Shown here: piece after piece, positions 25,952 through 34,707 of the stretch
Numbering within the stretch: position 1 is the stretch's first letter
Layout of the letters: every line of letters starts with the position of its first letter
NCBI GenBank assembly: GCA_963726295.1
Contig: CAVSBW010000001.1
Span: 124,001-188,000 of the forward strand
From: DASSQJ01 sp963726295
GTDB taxonomy: Bacteria; Actinomycetota; Actinomycetes; Actinomycetales; Dermatophilaceae
Direction: 5' to 3'
Length of the DNA stretch: 64,000 nt
Position numbers and translations under genes: made by a program
The notes under the pieces: model-generated
Told to the model about the DNA's origin: nothing
Seen by the model: only the letters and a program-made list of their open reading frames with translations
Database searches by the model: none

Positions 25952-26252
25952 CGAGGTCCACCCCCTCGGCGCCGGCGGCGTCGTTGATGCGGTGTGCGAG
26001 CTCGATGTCGAGCTGGGTGAGCCCGCCGGCGTCGTGCGTCGTGAGGAGCCACCGGGTCGTTCGCCAGCGGATGTCGATGTCCGGGTGGTGGTTCATCTGC
26101 TCGGCGTCCTCGGCGGCGGCCGCGACCACGCGGATCGCGGCGGGGAAGTCGGGCGCCTCGATCGTGGCGACGATGGCGTCACCCTCGCGGGACCAGCCCG
26201 GCAGGTCGGCCAGCTGGCGGGACACCTCGTCATCGGTCAGCAGTCGGGTCAT
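25944..26252 (-). CDS. Pterin-4a-carbinolamine dehydratase
   Basis: 102 residues matching the PCD/DCoH family: EQMNHHPDIDIRW carries the conserved catalytic His pair and WRTTRWLLTTHDAGGLT follows. It recycles 4a-hydroxytetrahydrobiopterin, although no aromatic amino acid hydroxylase is nearby, so a different role is possible. The start is taken at ATG 26252 (MTRLLTDDEV); ATG 26261 is also possible. It is the first gene of the operon with the VIT transporter and amidotransferase. Confidence 0.9.
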   Translation of the reverse strand: MTRLLTDDEVSRQLADLPGWSREGDAIVATIEAPDFPAAIRVVAAAAEDAEQMNHHPDIDIRWRTTRWLLTTHDAGGLTQLDIELAHRINDAAGAEGVDLGG

Positions 26253-26431
26253 GGACCCCATCAAAGCACCGGAGGTGAACGTGGGTGAAGATCGGCGTCA
26301 GGACGTCACTCTTGACCCACATCCGCAGCTGACTGCGGCTGACCGCGTCCGACCGGTCCCGCCGGGATGCGCCACAGGGTCCCGGGCGCGGCGAGCCACG
26401 GCGCGGGCCGGCAGCGACATCGCCTCACAAC

Positions 26432-26472
26432 CCCCGGGATCGCACCGGAACGGTTCCCCCGCGATCCCGGGG
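26432..26472 (-). terminator. Likely terminator of the dpp operon
   Basis: The 12-bp perfect inverted repeat CCCCGGGATCGC (26432-26443) and GCGATCCCGGGG (26461-26472), with a 17-base loop that itself contains GGAAC-G-GTTCC, lies 39 bases past the dppF stop. A short T run (TTTCTC) follows on the + side. Confidence 0.55.
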
Positions 26473-26510
26473 TTTCTCGCCGGGGGCGAAAGCTCACCTG
26501 GGTCAGCGGG

Positions 26511-27713
26511 CTACCCGGCCCCGGTGGGCCAGGTCTCCGACCCGGACCCGTAGGGGTCGTCCTCGAGCTCCTTCGCCGACATCGGCCCGTAGAAGTCATC
26601 GCGGTCCGAGAACTGCTCCTGGGTGGTGGCCGTGGCCGTGACCTCGTGCGGCTGGATCTCACCGCTGTGGATCTGCTCCGCCCAGTGGCAGGCCACGCGG
26701 TGCCCCTCGGGCACGCCCTCGACGTCGACGACGCGCAACTCGGGCCGCTCCTCCTCACACCGGGTCTCCTGGCGCCAGGGACACCGGGTGTGGAACCGGC
26801 ACCCCGACGGCGGGTGCGACGGCGACGGGAGGTCGCCGATGAGCAGGATCTGCTGGCGCTCGTCCTCCACGACGGGGTCGGGCACCGGCACCGCGGAGAG
26901 CAGCGCCCGCGTGTACGGGTGCAGCGGTGTCGAGTAGAGGTCGTCGGCCGTCGCCTCCTCGACCAGCCCGCCGAGGTACATGACACCGATCCGGTCGCTG
27001 ATGTGGCGCACGACGGCGAGGTCGTGGGCCACGACGAGGTAGGTGAGTCCGTACTCGTCCTGCAGCTTCCCGAGCAGGTTGATGACCTGCGCCTGCACCG
27101 AGACGTCGAGGGCGCTGACCGGCTCGTCGGCGACGATGAGCTTCGGCTCCACCGACAGGGCCCGGGCGATGCCGATGCGCTGACGCTGCCCGCCGGAGAA
27201 CTCGTGCGGGTACTTCTTCAGGGCCGCTGCCGGGAGCCCGACGTCCGCGAGCAGCTGGCGCAGCCGCGCCGCGGTGGCCTTCTCGTCGTCGGCGAGACCG
27301 TGCGCCCGCATCCCCTCGACGAGCAGCGACTCCACCGACTGGCGGGGGTCGAGGCTGCTCATCGGGTCCTGGAAGACCATCTGGAAGTCCTTGCGGCGTT
27401 TCCGCAGGTCGCGGGGGGAGAGGGACGCGACCTCGGTGCCGTTGATGGTGATGGTGCCCTCGGTGGGGGTCTCGAGTCCGAGGATCGCCTTGCCGAGGGT
27501 CGACTTCCCGCAGCCCGACTCGCCCACCAGGCCGTAGGTCTCACCCCGCCGGATCTGCAGGTCGACGCCGTCGACGGCATACACGTGCCCGACGATCTTG
27601 TCGAAGATGACACCCCGCTTGATCGGGAAGTGCACCTTGATGCCACGCGCGTCGAGGAGCACGTCGTCGGCGGCACCGGCCTCGGCCGGGCGCTCGGTGG
27701 TGGCCTCGGTCAT
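26511..27713 (-). CDS. dppF: Peptide ABC transporter ATP-binding protein DppF-type
   Basis: 400 residues. Walker A GESGCGKST, Q-loop FQDPMSSLDPR, signature FSGGQRQRIGIARAL and Walker B LIVADEPVSALD are all present, followed by the OppF-type C-terminal extension with the Cys-rich CRFHTRCPWRQETRCEEE that may hold an iron-sulfur cluster in this family. A further 50 residues at the end are unusual and low in complexity. The ATG at 27713 overlaps the dppD stop by 4 bases. Confidence 0.92.
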   Translation of the reverse strand: MTEATTERPAEAGAADDVLLDARGIKVHFPIKRGVIFDKIVGHVYAVDGVDLQIRRGETYGLVGESGCGKSTLGKAILGLETPTEGTITINGTEVASLSPRDLRKRRKDFQMVFQDPMSSLDPRQSVESLLVEGMRAHGLADDEKATAARLRQLLADVGLPAAALKKYPHEFSGGQRQRIGIARALSVEPKLIVADEPVSALDVSVQAQVINLLGKLQDEYGLTYLVVAHDLAVVRHISDRIGVMYLGGLVEEATADDLYSTPLHPYTRALLSAVPVPDPVVEDERQQILLIGDLPSPSHPPSGCRFHTRCPWRQETRCEEERPELRVVDVEGVPEGHRVACHWAEQIHSGEIQPHEVTATATTQEQFSDRDDFYGPMSAKELEDDPYGSGSETWPTGAG

Positions 27714-28732
27714 CGCTGGCTCCCCACGGGGTTGTGGCAGCGCAGGGCGCGGCCCGCGGCGGACTCCTCGAACTCGGGGGTCCGGCTCGTGCAGACGTCG
27801 ACCGGCTGCGAGCACCGCGGCGCGAAGGCGCAGGCGTGCGCCCACGGCAGGTTGTCGGCGACCGAGCCCGGGATGGGGGTCAGCTCCTCGCCGCGCGGTG
27901 CGTCCAGGCGGGGGATGGAGCCGAGCAGCCCGGCGGTGTACGGGTGGCGCGGCTCGGCGAACAGCTCGTGGCGCATCCCGCGCTCGACGACCCGGCCGGC
28001 GTAGAGCACGTTGACCTCGTCGCACAGCCCCGCCACGACCCCGAGGTCGTGGGTGATCATGATGAGTGCGGTGCCGGTGTCCTCGACGAGCTCCTTGAGC
28101 AGGGCGAGGATCTGCGCCTGGATGGTGACGTCGAGCGCGGTTGTCGGCTCGTCGGCGATGAGCAGCCGCGGCTCGCAGGCGAGGGCCATCGCGATGAGGG
28201 CCCGCTGCCGCATCCCGCCGCTCAGCTGGTGCGGGTAGTCCTTGAGTCGGCGGTCGGGGTCGGGGATGCCCACCCGGTCGAGCAGGTCACGCGCCACCGG
28301 CGTAGCAGCCTTGCGCGACATCTTCTTGTGGCGTTCGAGCACCTCGGTGACCTGGCGGCCGACCGGGACCACCGGGTTCAGCGAGGACAGCGGGTCCTGG
28401 AAGATCATCGCGATGTCGCGTCCGCGCCGGTCGCGCATCTCGGCCGTCGACAGGCGCAGCAGGTCGGTGCCCTCGTAGAGCGCCTCGCCCTCGACGCTGT
28501 TGCCGCGCTGGGGGAGCAGCCCCATGATCGCGAGCGAGGTGACCGACTTGCCGCAGCCGGACTCGCCGACCAGGCCGACGGTCTGCCCTGGGCGGACGTC
28601 GAAGCTGACACCATCGACGGCGGTGAAGGGCTCGTTGCCGGAGTGGCCGAACGTCACGCGCAGGTCGCGGACCGACAGCAGCGGCTCGTCGCCCATGCCG
28701 GCGGGTCGTGGTGCGGAGGCCGTGGCGGTCAT
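27710..28732 (-). CDS. dppD: Peptide ABC transporter ATP-binding protein DppD-type
   Basis: 340 residues with Walker A GESGCGKSVT, Q-loop FQDPLSSLNP, signature LSGGMRQRALIAMAL and Walker B LLIADEPTTALDVT. The C-terminal oligopeptide-type extension contains CAFAPRCSQPVDVC. It pairs with DppF to drive import through DppB-DppC. It lies 7 bases after dppC and overlaps dppF. Confidence 0.92.
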   Translation of the reverse strand: MTATASAPRPAGMGDEPLLSVRDLRVTFGHSGNEPFTAVDGVSFDVRPGQTVGLVGESGCGKSVTSLAIMGLLPQRGNSVEGEALYEGTDLLRLSTAEMRDRRGRDIAMIFQDPLSSLNPVVPVGRQVTEVLERHKKMSRKAATPVARDLLDRVGIPDPDRRLKDYPHQLSGGMRQRALIAMALACEPRLLIADEPTTALDVTIQAQILALLKELVEDTGTALIMITHDLGVVAGLCDEVNVLYAGRVVERGMRHELFAEPRHPYTAGLLGSIPRLDAPRGEELTPIPGSVADNLPWAHACAFAPRCSQPVDVCTSRTPEFEESAAGRALRCHNPVGSQR

Positions 28733-28739
28733 CGGCCGA

Positions 28740-29750
28740 TCACCTCCTGGTCTTGGGGTCGAGGGCCTCGCGCAGGGACTCGCCCATCAGGGTGAAGCCG
28801 AGCGCGACGGTGATGATGCACAGCGCGGGGTAGATCGCGAGGGACGGGTGGTCGTAGATGTAGGTCTGCGCCCGGCCCAGCATCTGGCCCCACTCCGGGA
28901 TGTCGTCGTCGGGGTTGCCGAGCCCGAGGAAGGCCAGGGCCGCGGCGTCGATGATGGACGTCGCGAGCACGAGCGTGGCCTGGACGATCACCGGCCCGAG
29001 CGAGTTCGGCAGCATGTGCCGGAAGACGACCGAGTTCGGCCTGACCCCGAGCGAGCGGGCCGCCATGACGTGGTCGCTGTGCCGTTGGGCCAGCATCGAC
29101 CCCCGCAGCAGTCGGGCGAAGACGGGCACCTGCACCACCGCGATGGCGATGATGACCGTCCACTGGCTGGGCCTGCTCGCCAGCGCCGCGATCGAGAACG
29201 CCAGGAGCAGCGAGGGGATGGACAGCAGGACGTCGACGGTGCGCATCACCGCGGAGTCGACCCAGCCCCCCAGGGCCCCGGCGAGGGTCCCGAGCACCAG
29301 CCCGCCGATGAGGCCGAAGATGGTGGCGAACACGCCGACGACGAGGGTCTGGCGGCTGCCGACGAGCAGGCGCGAGAGCAGGTCGCGGCCCCTGTCGTCG
29401 GCGCCCAGCGGGAAGCCGGGTTCCGGCCCGGGGACCGGGTTCGACTGCGGTCGCACCTTGTCGAGGAGCAGGCCGGCCGCCGGGTCGTGGGGCGCGATCC
29501 ACGCGGACACCAGGGCGAGCACGATGAAGATGAGCGTGATCGACGCACCGAGGAGGAACACCGGGTCGCGGCGCAGCCGGCGCCACGCACTGGCGATCAG
29601 GGAGACGCCGGGCTTCTCGTCGACGCTCCCGGCGTCGAGCACGGCGACCGAGCCGCCACCCGCGACCGCAGCGGCGGGCTCCCGCCCGGCGGTGCGGGCG
29701 AGGGCGTCGATGCGGTCCTTCTTGCGGTTCATCGGGTTGCCCGGGCTCAT
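28740..29750 (-). CDS. dppC: Peptide ABC transporter permease DppC-type
   Basis: 336 residues. A cytoplasmic Ala/Gly-rich N-terminus of about 60 residues precedes the first helix (VFLLGASITLIFIVLALVSA). The OppC-type domain shows FPLGADDRGRDLLSRL and the EAA loop (ARSLGVRPNSVVFRHMLPNS). Six helices are expected. The ATG at 29750 overlaps dppB by 4 bases. Confidence 0.93.
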   Translation of the reverse strand: MSPGNPMNRKKDRIDALARTAGREPAAAVAGGGSVAVLDAGSVDEKPGVSLIASAWRRLRRDPVFLLGASITLIFIVLALVSAWIAPHDPAAGLLLDKVRPQSNPVPGPEPGFPLGADDRGRDLLSRLLVGSRQTLVVGVFATIFGLIGGLVLGTLAGALGGWVDSAVMRTVDVLLSIPSLLLAFSIAALASRPSQWTVIIAIAVVQVPVFARLLRGSMLAQRHSDHVMAARSLGVRPNSVVFRHMLPNSLGPVIVQATLVLATSIIDAAALAFLGLGNPDDDIPEWGQMLGRAQTYIYDHPSLAIYPALCIITVALGFTLMGESLREALDPKTRR

Positions 29751-30757
29751 CGCGTCCTCACCCTTGGGTCGATGACGGCGTACGAGATGTCGACGAGCAG
29801 GTTGACGATGACGTAGATGGCGGCCGCGGCGAGGATGAGAATCTGCAGCACCGCGTAGTCGCGTCTCTGGAACGCCAGCGCCAACGAGTCCCCGAGCCCG
29901 CCCCAGGCGAAGACCCGCTCGGTGAGGACGGCCCCGGCGAGCAGGGCGCCGATCTGCAGGCCGACGGTCGTGACGACCGGGAGCAGCGCGTTCCGCATGA
30001 TGTGCCGGCCCCGGATGGTGCGGGTGGCCAGGCCCTTGGACTCGGCGGTGCGCACGTAGTCCTCGTCGAGCACCTCGAGGACGGAGGCACGGGTGATCCG
30101 GAAGATCACCGCGAAGGGGATGGTCGCGAGCGCCACGGCGGGTAGCACCAGGTGGTGGAGCGCGTCGATGGAGCAGTCGAACTCGCGGGTGAGCAGGCCG
30201 TCGAAGACGAAGAACCCGGTGATCCGGGTGCAGTTGAGGGCGGCGTCCTGTCGGCCCGACACCGGGAAGATCGGGTGCTCTATTGCGAACTGGTACTTGA
30301 GGAGGAACGCCAGGAAGAACACGGGGACCGCGATGCCGATGAGGGAGACGATCACCAGACCGGTGTCCGGGGGCGTGTTCCGACGCCGGGCGGCCAGGTA
30401 GCCGAGTGGCACGGCGAGAACGACCGCGAGCAGCATCGCGAAGAAGCTCAGCTCGATGGTGGCCGGCATCCGGGTGAGGAAGATGTCGAGGGCGTCGCGG
30501 CCGGGGAGGACGCCGGTCGAGACCCCGAAGTCGCCGTGGGCCGCCCGGACCATGAACTTCCAGTACTGGACGGGCAGCGGCTGGTCCAGGCCGAAGGCCT
30601 TCTCCAGCGCCGCCCGACTCTCCGCCGTCCCCCGCTCACCCAGGATCGCCGACACGGTGCCGCCGGGCAGCGAGCGCAGCCACATGAACAGGAGAAGGGA
30701 GAGGACGAGGACGACGCCCACCATCTGGAGGACTCGTCGGATGATGAATCGCGCCAC
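29747..30757 (-). CDS. dppB: Peptide ABC transporter permease DppB-type
   Basis: 336 residues. The N-terminal signature is FIIRRVLQMVGVVLVLSLLLF. A loop of about 60 residues contains Cys in LNCTRITGF and FDCSIDALHH, which could form a disulfide outside the membrane. The EAA loop is TAESKGLATRTIRGRHIMRN. It is first after the dppA-dppB gap, which holds a strong hairpin. Confidence 0.93.
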   Translation of the reverse strand: MARFIIRRVLQMVGVVLVLSLLLFMWLRSLPGGTVSAILGERGTAESRAALEKAFGLDQPLPVQYWKFMVRAAHGDFGVSTGVLPGRDALDIFLTRMPATIELSFFAMLLAVVLAVPLGYLAARRRNTPPDTGLVIVSLIGIAVPVFFLAFLLKYQFAIEHPIFPVSGRQDAALNCTRITGFFVFDGLLTREFDCSIDALHHLVLPAVALATIPFAVIFRITRASVLEVLDEDYVRTAESKGLATRTIRGRHIMRNALLPVVTTVGLQIGALLAGAVLTERVFAWGGLGDSLALAFQRRDYAVLQILILAAAAIYVIVNLLVDISYAVIDPRVRTR

Positions 30758-30781
30758 AGCGGCTCCTCGGTGCAGGGGGTC

Positions 30782-30834
30782 AGACGGCGGTGGCCGCCTC
30801 GAACCTAGCGGCTCGAGGCGGCCACCGGCCGTCT
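30782..30834 (-). promoter_or_regulatory. Long hairpin between dppA and dppB
   Basis: A perfect 15-bp stem, CGGTGGCCGCCTCGA (30788-30802) with 30813-30827, has a 10-base loop and extends by 6 more pairs (AGACGG with CCGTCT) past one bulged G. It sits in the 113-base gap after dppA. In binding-protein operons such stems commonly stabilise the binding-protein mRNA or partly terminate before the permease genes. Confidence 0.75.
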
Positions 30835-30870
30835 AGCGGAGTGCTCGTCGGGGACGGATCCCCGCCCGGG

Positions 30871-32544
30871 TCACTTGGTGACCGTGACGGTGTCGAACTC
30901 CTCGGCCGTCAGGGGGCTGGCCACGAGGCCCTGGACGTTGTCGCTGACGACGATGGCCGGCGGGGAGTGGCTGATCGGCAGGCCGGGGAGGTACTCCTCG
31001 GCGATCTGCTTGTTGATCTCCTGGTACTTCGAGGCGCGCTCGGTCTCGTCGAGGGTGCTGTCCGCAGCCTTGAGGTCGGACGAGAGTGTCTTGCCCCACG
31101 GCATCACCGAGGTGTGGAAGTCGTTCGCCTTGAGGTTGCCGAAGAACGTCCCGAGGAAGTTGTCCGCGGAGTTGTAGTCGCCGGTCCAGCCGAGCAGCCA
31201 GGCGTCGTACTTGCCGGCGCTGACGCCGTCGAGGTACCCGCCGTTCCACTGGGCGCTCACCGTGTCGACCTTGATGCCGACGGCCTCGAGGTCCTTGGCC
31301 AGTGCGTCGTGAACCTTCTGCGGGTCCGGCATGTACGGCCGCGACACGTCGGTCGGGAAGGCGAACTGGAGGGTCATGCCCTCGGCGCCGGCCTCCTTGA
31401 GCAGCGACTTGGCCTTCTCCGGGTCGTAGGGGTACGGCTGGAGCGAGTCGTTGTAGCCGCTGATCGTGTCCGGGACGAACTGTGAGGCGACCGCGGCGCC
31501 CTCGGGCAGCTGGGTCTGGACCATCTGCTCACGGTTGGTGGCGTACAGCAGCGCCTGGCGGACCTTCAGGTCCTTCAGCTTCGGGTTCTTCTCCGGGTTC
31601 AGGCCCATGTAGAGGATGTTGAACGCGGGGCGGACCTCCACGTTGTTGCCCGACTCCTTCAGCCCGCTCCAGTCGACCGGGTTCGGCAGGTCGTAGCCGT
31701 CGATCGAGCCGGCCTCGAGCTCCTGTCGGCGGGTCGTCTCGTCGGGGATGATCTTGAAGACGAGCTTGGCCGTCTTGGGCGGGTCGCCCCAGTACTGGTC
31801 GTTGGCGACGAGCGTGACGGTCTTGTTGGCCTCGTCGTACTTCTCCAGCTTGTACGGCCCGGAGCCGACGGGGTTCATCGCGTAGTCGCCGTAGGTGAAG
31901 CCGTCACCCTGCGCCTTGACGTTGTTCGCGTCCCCGTCCTTGAGGGCGGTCGGCGACTGCATCGCGAAGGAGCTGAGCGAGAGCACCGTCGGGAAGCTCG
32001 ACGTGGCCCGGCTGATCGTCATGACGACGTGGCTGTCGTCCTGCACCTCGCACGACTGGTAGAGCGAGCCCGAGGGGTCGTCCTTGAAGGTGCCGATCAG
32101 GTACTGCCAGTACTCGGCGGCCTGCTGCCCGGCCCCCTTCTGGTCGTACATCCGGTCCATGTTGTAACAGACGGCGTCGGCGTTGAAGTCGGTGCCGTCG
32201 GAGAACTTCACACCCTGCTTGAGGGTGAAGGTCCAGGACAGGCCGTCGTCCGAGGGCTCCCAGCTCTCGGCCAGCTCGGGCTGCACCTCGGCCGTGCCGG
32301 GCTTGATGCCGACGAGGCCCTCGAAGATCTGTCGGGTGACCCGGAAGGTCTCGCCGTCCGTCGCGTAGAACGGGTCGAACAGCTCCGGCGCCCCGGCGGC
32401 GCCGAAGGTGAAGGTGTCCTTCAGGTCGCTGCTGCTGCTGGAGTCGCCGGTTCCACCCTCGTCGCGCTGCGACTGCGCGCAGGCCGTCATGCTCAGGGCC
32501 GCGATCGTCGCCAGGACGATCGGCGCCTTGCGCTTGAGTGTCAT
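30871..32544 (-). CDS. dppA: Peptide ABC transporter substrate-binding lipoprotein
   Basis: 557 residues of the SBP family 5. The lipoprotein signal is MTLKRKAPIVLATIAALSMTAC with Cys22 as lipidation site, followed by a Ser-rich linker. Family landmarks are TFTLKQGVKFSDGTDFNADAV and VGSGPYKLEKYDE. It binds peptides outside the membrane and feeds DppBCDF. The ATG at 32544 follows GAGGGA. It is the first gene of the dpp operon, divergent from typA. Confidence 0.93.
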   Translation of the reverse strand: MTLKRKAPIVLATIAALSMTACAQSQRDEGGTGDSSSSSDLKDTFTFGAAGAPELFDPFYATDGETFRVTRQIFEGLVGIKPGTAEVQPELAESWEPSDDGLSWTFTLKQGVKFSDGTDFNADAVCYNMDRMYDQKGAGQQAAEYWQYLIGTFKDDPSGSLYQSCEVQDDSHVVMTISRATSSFPTVLSLSSFAMQSPTALKDGDANNVKAQGDGFTYGDYAMNPVGSGPYKLEKYDEANKTVTLVANDQYWGDPPKTAKLVFKIIPDETTRRQELEAGSIDGYDLPNPVDWSGLKESGNNVEVRPAFNILYMGLNPEKNPKLKDLKVRQALLYATNREQMVQTQLPEGAAVASQFVPDTISGYNDSLQPYPYDPEKAKSLLKEAGAEGMTLQFAFPTDVSRPYMPDPQKVHDALAKDLEAVGIKVDTVSAQWNGGYLDGVSAGKYDAWLLGWTGDYNSADNFLGTFFGNLKANDFHTSVMPWGKTLSSDLKAADSTLDETERASKYQEINKQIAEEYLPGLPISHSPPAIVVSDNVQGLVASPLTAEEFDTVTVTK

Positions 32545-32629
32545 GTTTCCCTCGCTTGGATGTGCGATCGCTCGGCTCGTCCGGTCGGACGTGCGAGTCG
32601 GGACGGGCGGCCCGCAGGGACCCGCTTCG

Positions 32630-32641
32630 CCCGATATCGGG
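32630..32641. promoter_or_regulatory. 12-bp palindrome in the dppA/typA divergent region
   Basis: CCCGATATCGGG is a perfect palindrome lying 86 bases upstream of dppA and 168 upstream of typA, close to AT-rich stretches that could be promoter -10 elements. A regulator binding site is possible but unproven. Confidence 0.3.
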
Positions 32642-32808
32642 GGACGTTAGCGACATATCCGCCGGAGACAATGCCTCGACCCGAGTGGTTATCCAAACGA
32701 GACCCTGCCGTGCGAAAGATCTTCGGCATGAGTCCGCGCAGGCCCCTGGCTGAGAGCCGCCTCGGGCTCGATTCGGTCCCCGCGGCGAGTCCTGAGAGAC
32801 TGGAGGGT

Positions 32809-34704
32809 ATGCCTGCCTCCCGCCGCGACGACATCCGCAACGTCGCCATCGTCGCGCACGTCGACCACGGCAAGACGACCCTGGTCGACAAGATGCTCTG
32901 GCAGTCCGGGGCCTTCGGTGAGCACGACCACATCGCCGAGCGGGCCATGGACAGTGGCGACCTCGAGCGCGAGAAGGGCATCACGATCCTCGCGAAGAAC
33001 ACTGCTGTCCGGTACGCGGGGAAGGCCGCCGTGGACGCCGGTCTCGCCGACGGCATGACCATCAACATCATCGACACCCCGGGCCACGCCGACTTCGGGG
33101 GGGAGGTCGAGCGCGGCCTGTCCATGGTCGACGGAGTCGTGCTCCTCGTCGACGCGAGCGAGGGCCCGCTGCCCCAGACCCGCTTCGTGCTGCGCAAGGC
33201 GCTCGCGGCCGCGATGCCGGTGGTCCTGTGCATCAACAAGGTCGACCGACCCGACGCCCGCATCGCCGAGGTCGTCGACGAGGTCTACGAGCTGTTCATG
33301 GACCTCCTCGTCGACGCCGAGCACCACCAGGACCAGCTCGACTTCCCCGTGGTCTACGCCTCGGCCAAGGCGGGCATCGCCTCGCTCACCCGTCCCGCCG
33401 ACGGTGACCTTCCCGAGGGCGCGGACCTCGAGCCGCTGTTCCGAACCATCATCGAGACGATCCCCGCACCGTCCTACGACGACGCCGCACCGCTGCAGGC
33501 GCACGTGACGAACCTCGACGCCTCGAACTTCCTCGGACGCCTGGCCCTGCTGCGGGTCCACAACGGCACGATCCGCAAGGGCGAGCAGGTCGCCTGGTGC
33601 CGTCGTGACGGCTCGGTGGAGAAGGTGAAGATCACCGAGCTGCTCATGACCGACGCCCTCGAGCGCCGGCCCGCCGACTCCGCGGGTCCCGGCGACATCA
33701 TCGCCGTCGCGGGCATCCCGGAGATCACCATCGGCGAGACCCTCGCCGACGCCGACGACCCTCGCCCGCTGCCGCTGATCACCGTCGACGAGCCCGCCAT
33801 CTCGATGACGATCGGCATCAACACCAGCCCGATGGCCGGCCGGGTGAAGGGTGCCAAGGTCACCGCCCGGCTCGTCAAGGACCGCCTCGACCGCGAACTC
33901 GTCGGGAACGTCTCGATGCGGGTCCTGCCGACGGAGCGCCCGGACGCCTGGGAGGTCCAGGGCCGCGGTGAGCTGGCGCTGGCCATCCTCGTCGAGCAGA
34001 TGCGCCGCGAGGGCTACGAGCTGACGGTGGGCAAGCCCGTCGTCGTCACCCGCGAGGTCGACGGCAGGCTCCACGAGCCCGTCGAGCGGGTCACGATCGA
34101 CACGCCGGAGGAGTACCTCGGGGCGATCACCCAGCTGCTCGCCGCCCGGAAGGGCCGGATGGAGCAGATGGTCAACCACGGCACCGGCTGGGTCCGGATG
34201 GAGTACCTGGTCCCCTCGCGCGGCCTGATCGGCTTCCGCACCCAGTTCCTCACGGACACCCGGGGTACCGGTATCGCCCACCACGTCTTCGAGGGCTACG
34301 AGCCGTGGTGCGGGGACATCTCCACCCGGATCAGCGGCTCGCTCGTCGCCGACCGGTCCGGCGCCGCGACCGCCTACGCGATGATGAACCTCCAGGAGCG
34401 CGGGACGCTGTTCATCCCCCCGACCACGGAGGTGTACGAGGGCATGATCGTCGGGGAGAACTCCCGGGTCGACGACATGGACGTCAACATCACCAAGGAG
34501 AAGAAGCTCACCAACGTGCGCTCCACCGGCGCCGAGGTCCTCGAGCGGCTGGCCCCGCCGCGTGCCCTCTCCCTCGAGCAGTCCCTCGAGTTCTGCCGCG
34601 AGGACGAGTGCGTCGAGGTGACACCCGAGGCGGTCCGCATCCGGAAGGTGGAGCTCGACCAGACCCTGCGCGCCCGCGCCGCTGCCCGTGCGAGGAGGAG
34701 CTGA
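32809..34704 (+). CDS. typA: Ribosome-associated GTPase TypA/BipA
   Basis: 631 residues. G1 AHVDHGKTT, switch EKGITILAKNT, G3 DTPGHADFGGEVER and G4 NKVDRPDAR are intact, followed by the EF-G-like domains and the BipA-specific C-terminal domain. It assists 50S assembly and stress adaptation. The ATG at 32809 has GGAGGG 2 bases before it; the longer open frame upstream is rejected. It is followed after 3 bases by an LpqW-like gene, the same order as in mycobacteria. Confidence 0.95.
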   Translation: MPASRRDDIRNVAIVAHVDHGKTTLVDKMLWQSGAFGEHDHIAERAMDSGDLEREKGITILAKNTAVRYAGKAAVDAGLADGMTINIIDTPGHADFGGEVERGLSMVDGVVLLVDASEGPLPQTRFVLRKALAAAMPVVLCINKVDRPDARIAEVVDEVYELFMDLLVDAEHHQDQLDFPVVYASAKAGIASLTRPADGDLPEGADLEPLFRTIIETIPAPSYDDAAPLQAHVTNLDASNFLGRLALLRVHNGTIRKGEQVAWCRRDGSVEKVKITELLMTDALERRPADSAGPGDIIAVAGIPEITIGETLADADDPRPLPLITVDEPAISMTIGINTSPMAGRVKGAKVTARLVKDRLDRELVGNVSMRVLPTERPDAWEVQGRGELALAILVEQMRREGYELTVGKPVVVTREVDGRLHEPVERVTIDTPEEYLGAITQLLAARKGRMEQMVNHGTGWVRMEYLVPSRGLIGFRTQFLTDTRGTGIAHHVFEGYEPWCGDISTRISGSLVADRSGAATAYAMMNLQERGTLFIPPTTEVYEGMIVGENSRVDDMDVNITKEKKLTNVRSTGAEVLERLAPPRALSLEQSLEFCREDECVEVTPEAVRIRKVELDQTLRARAAARARRS

Positions 34705-34707
34705 GCA

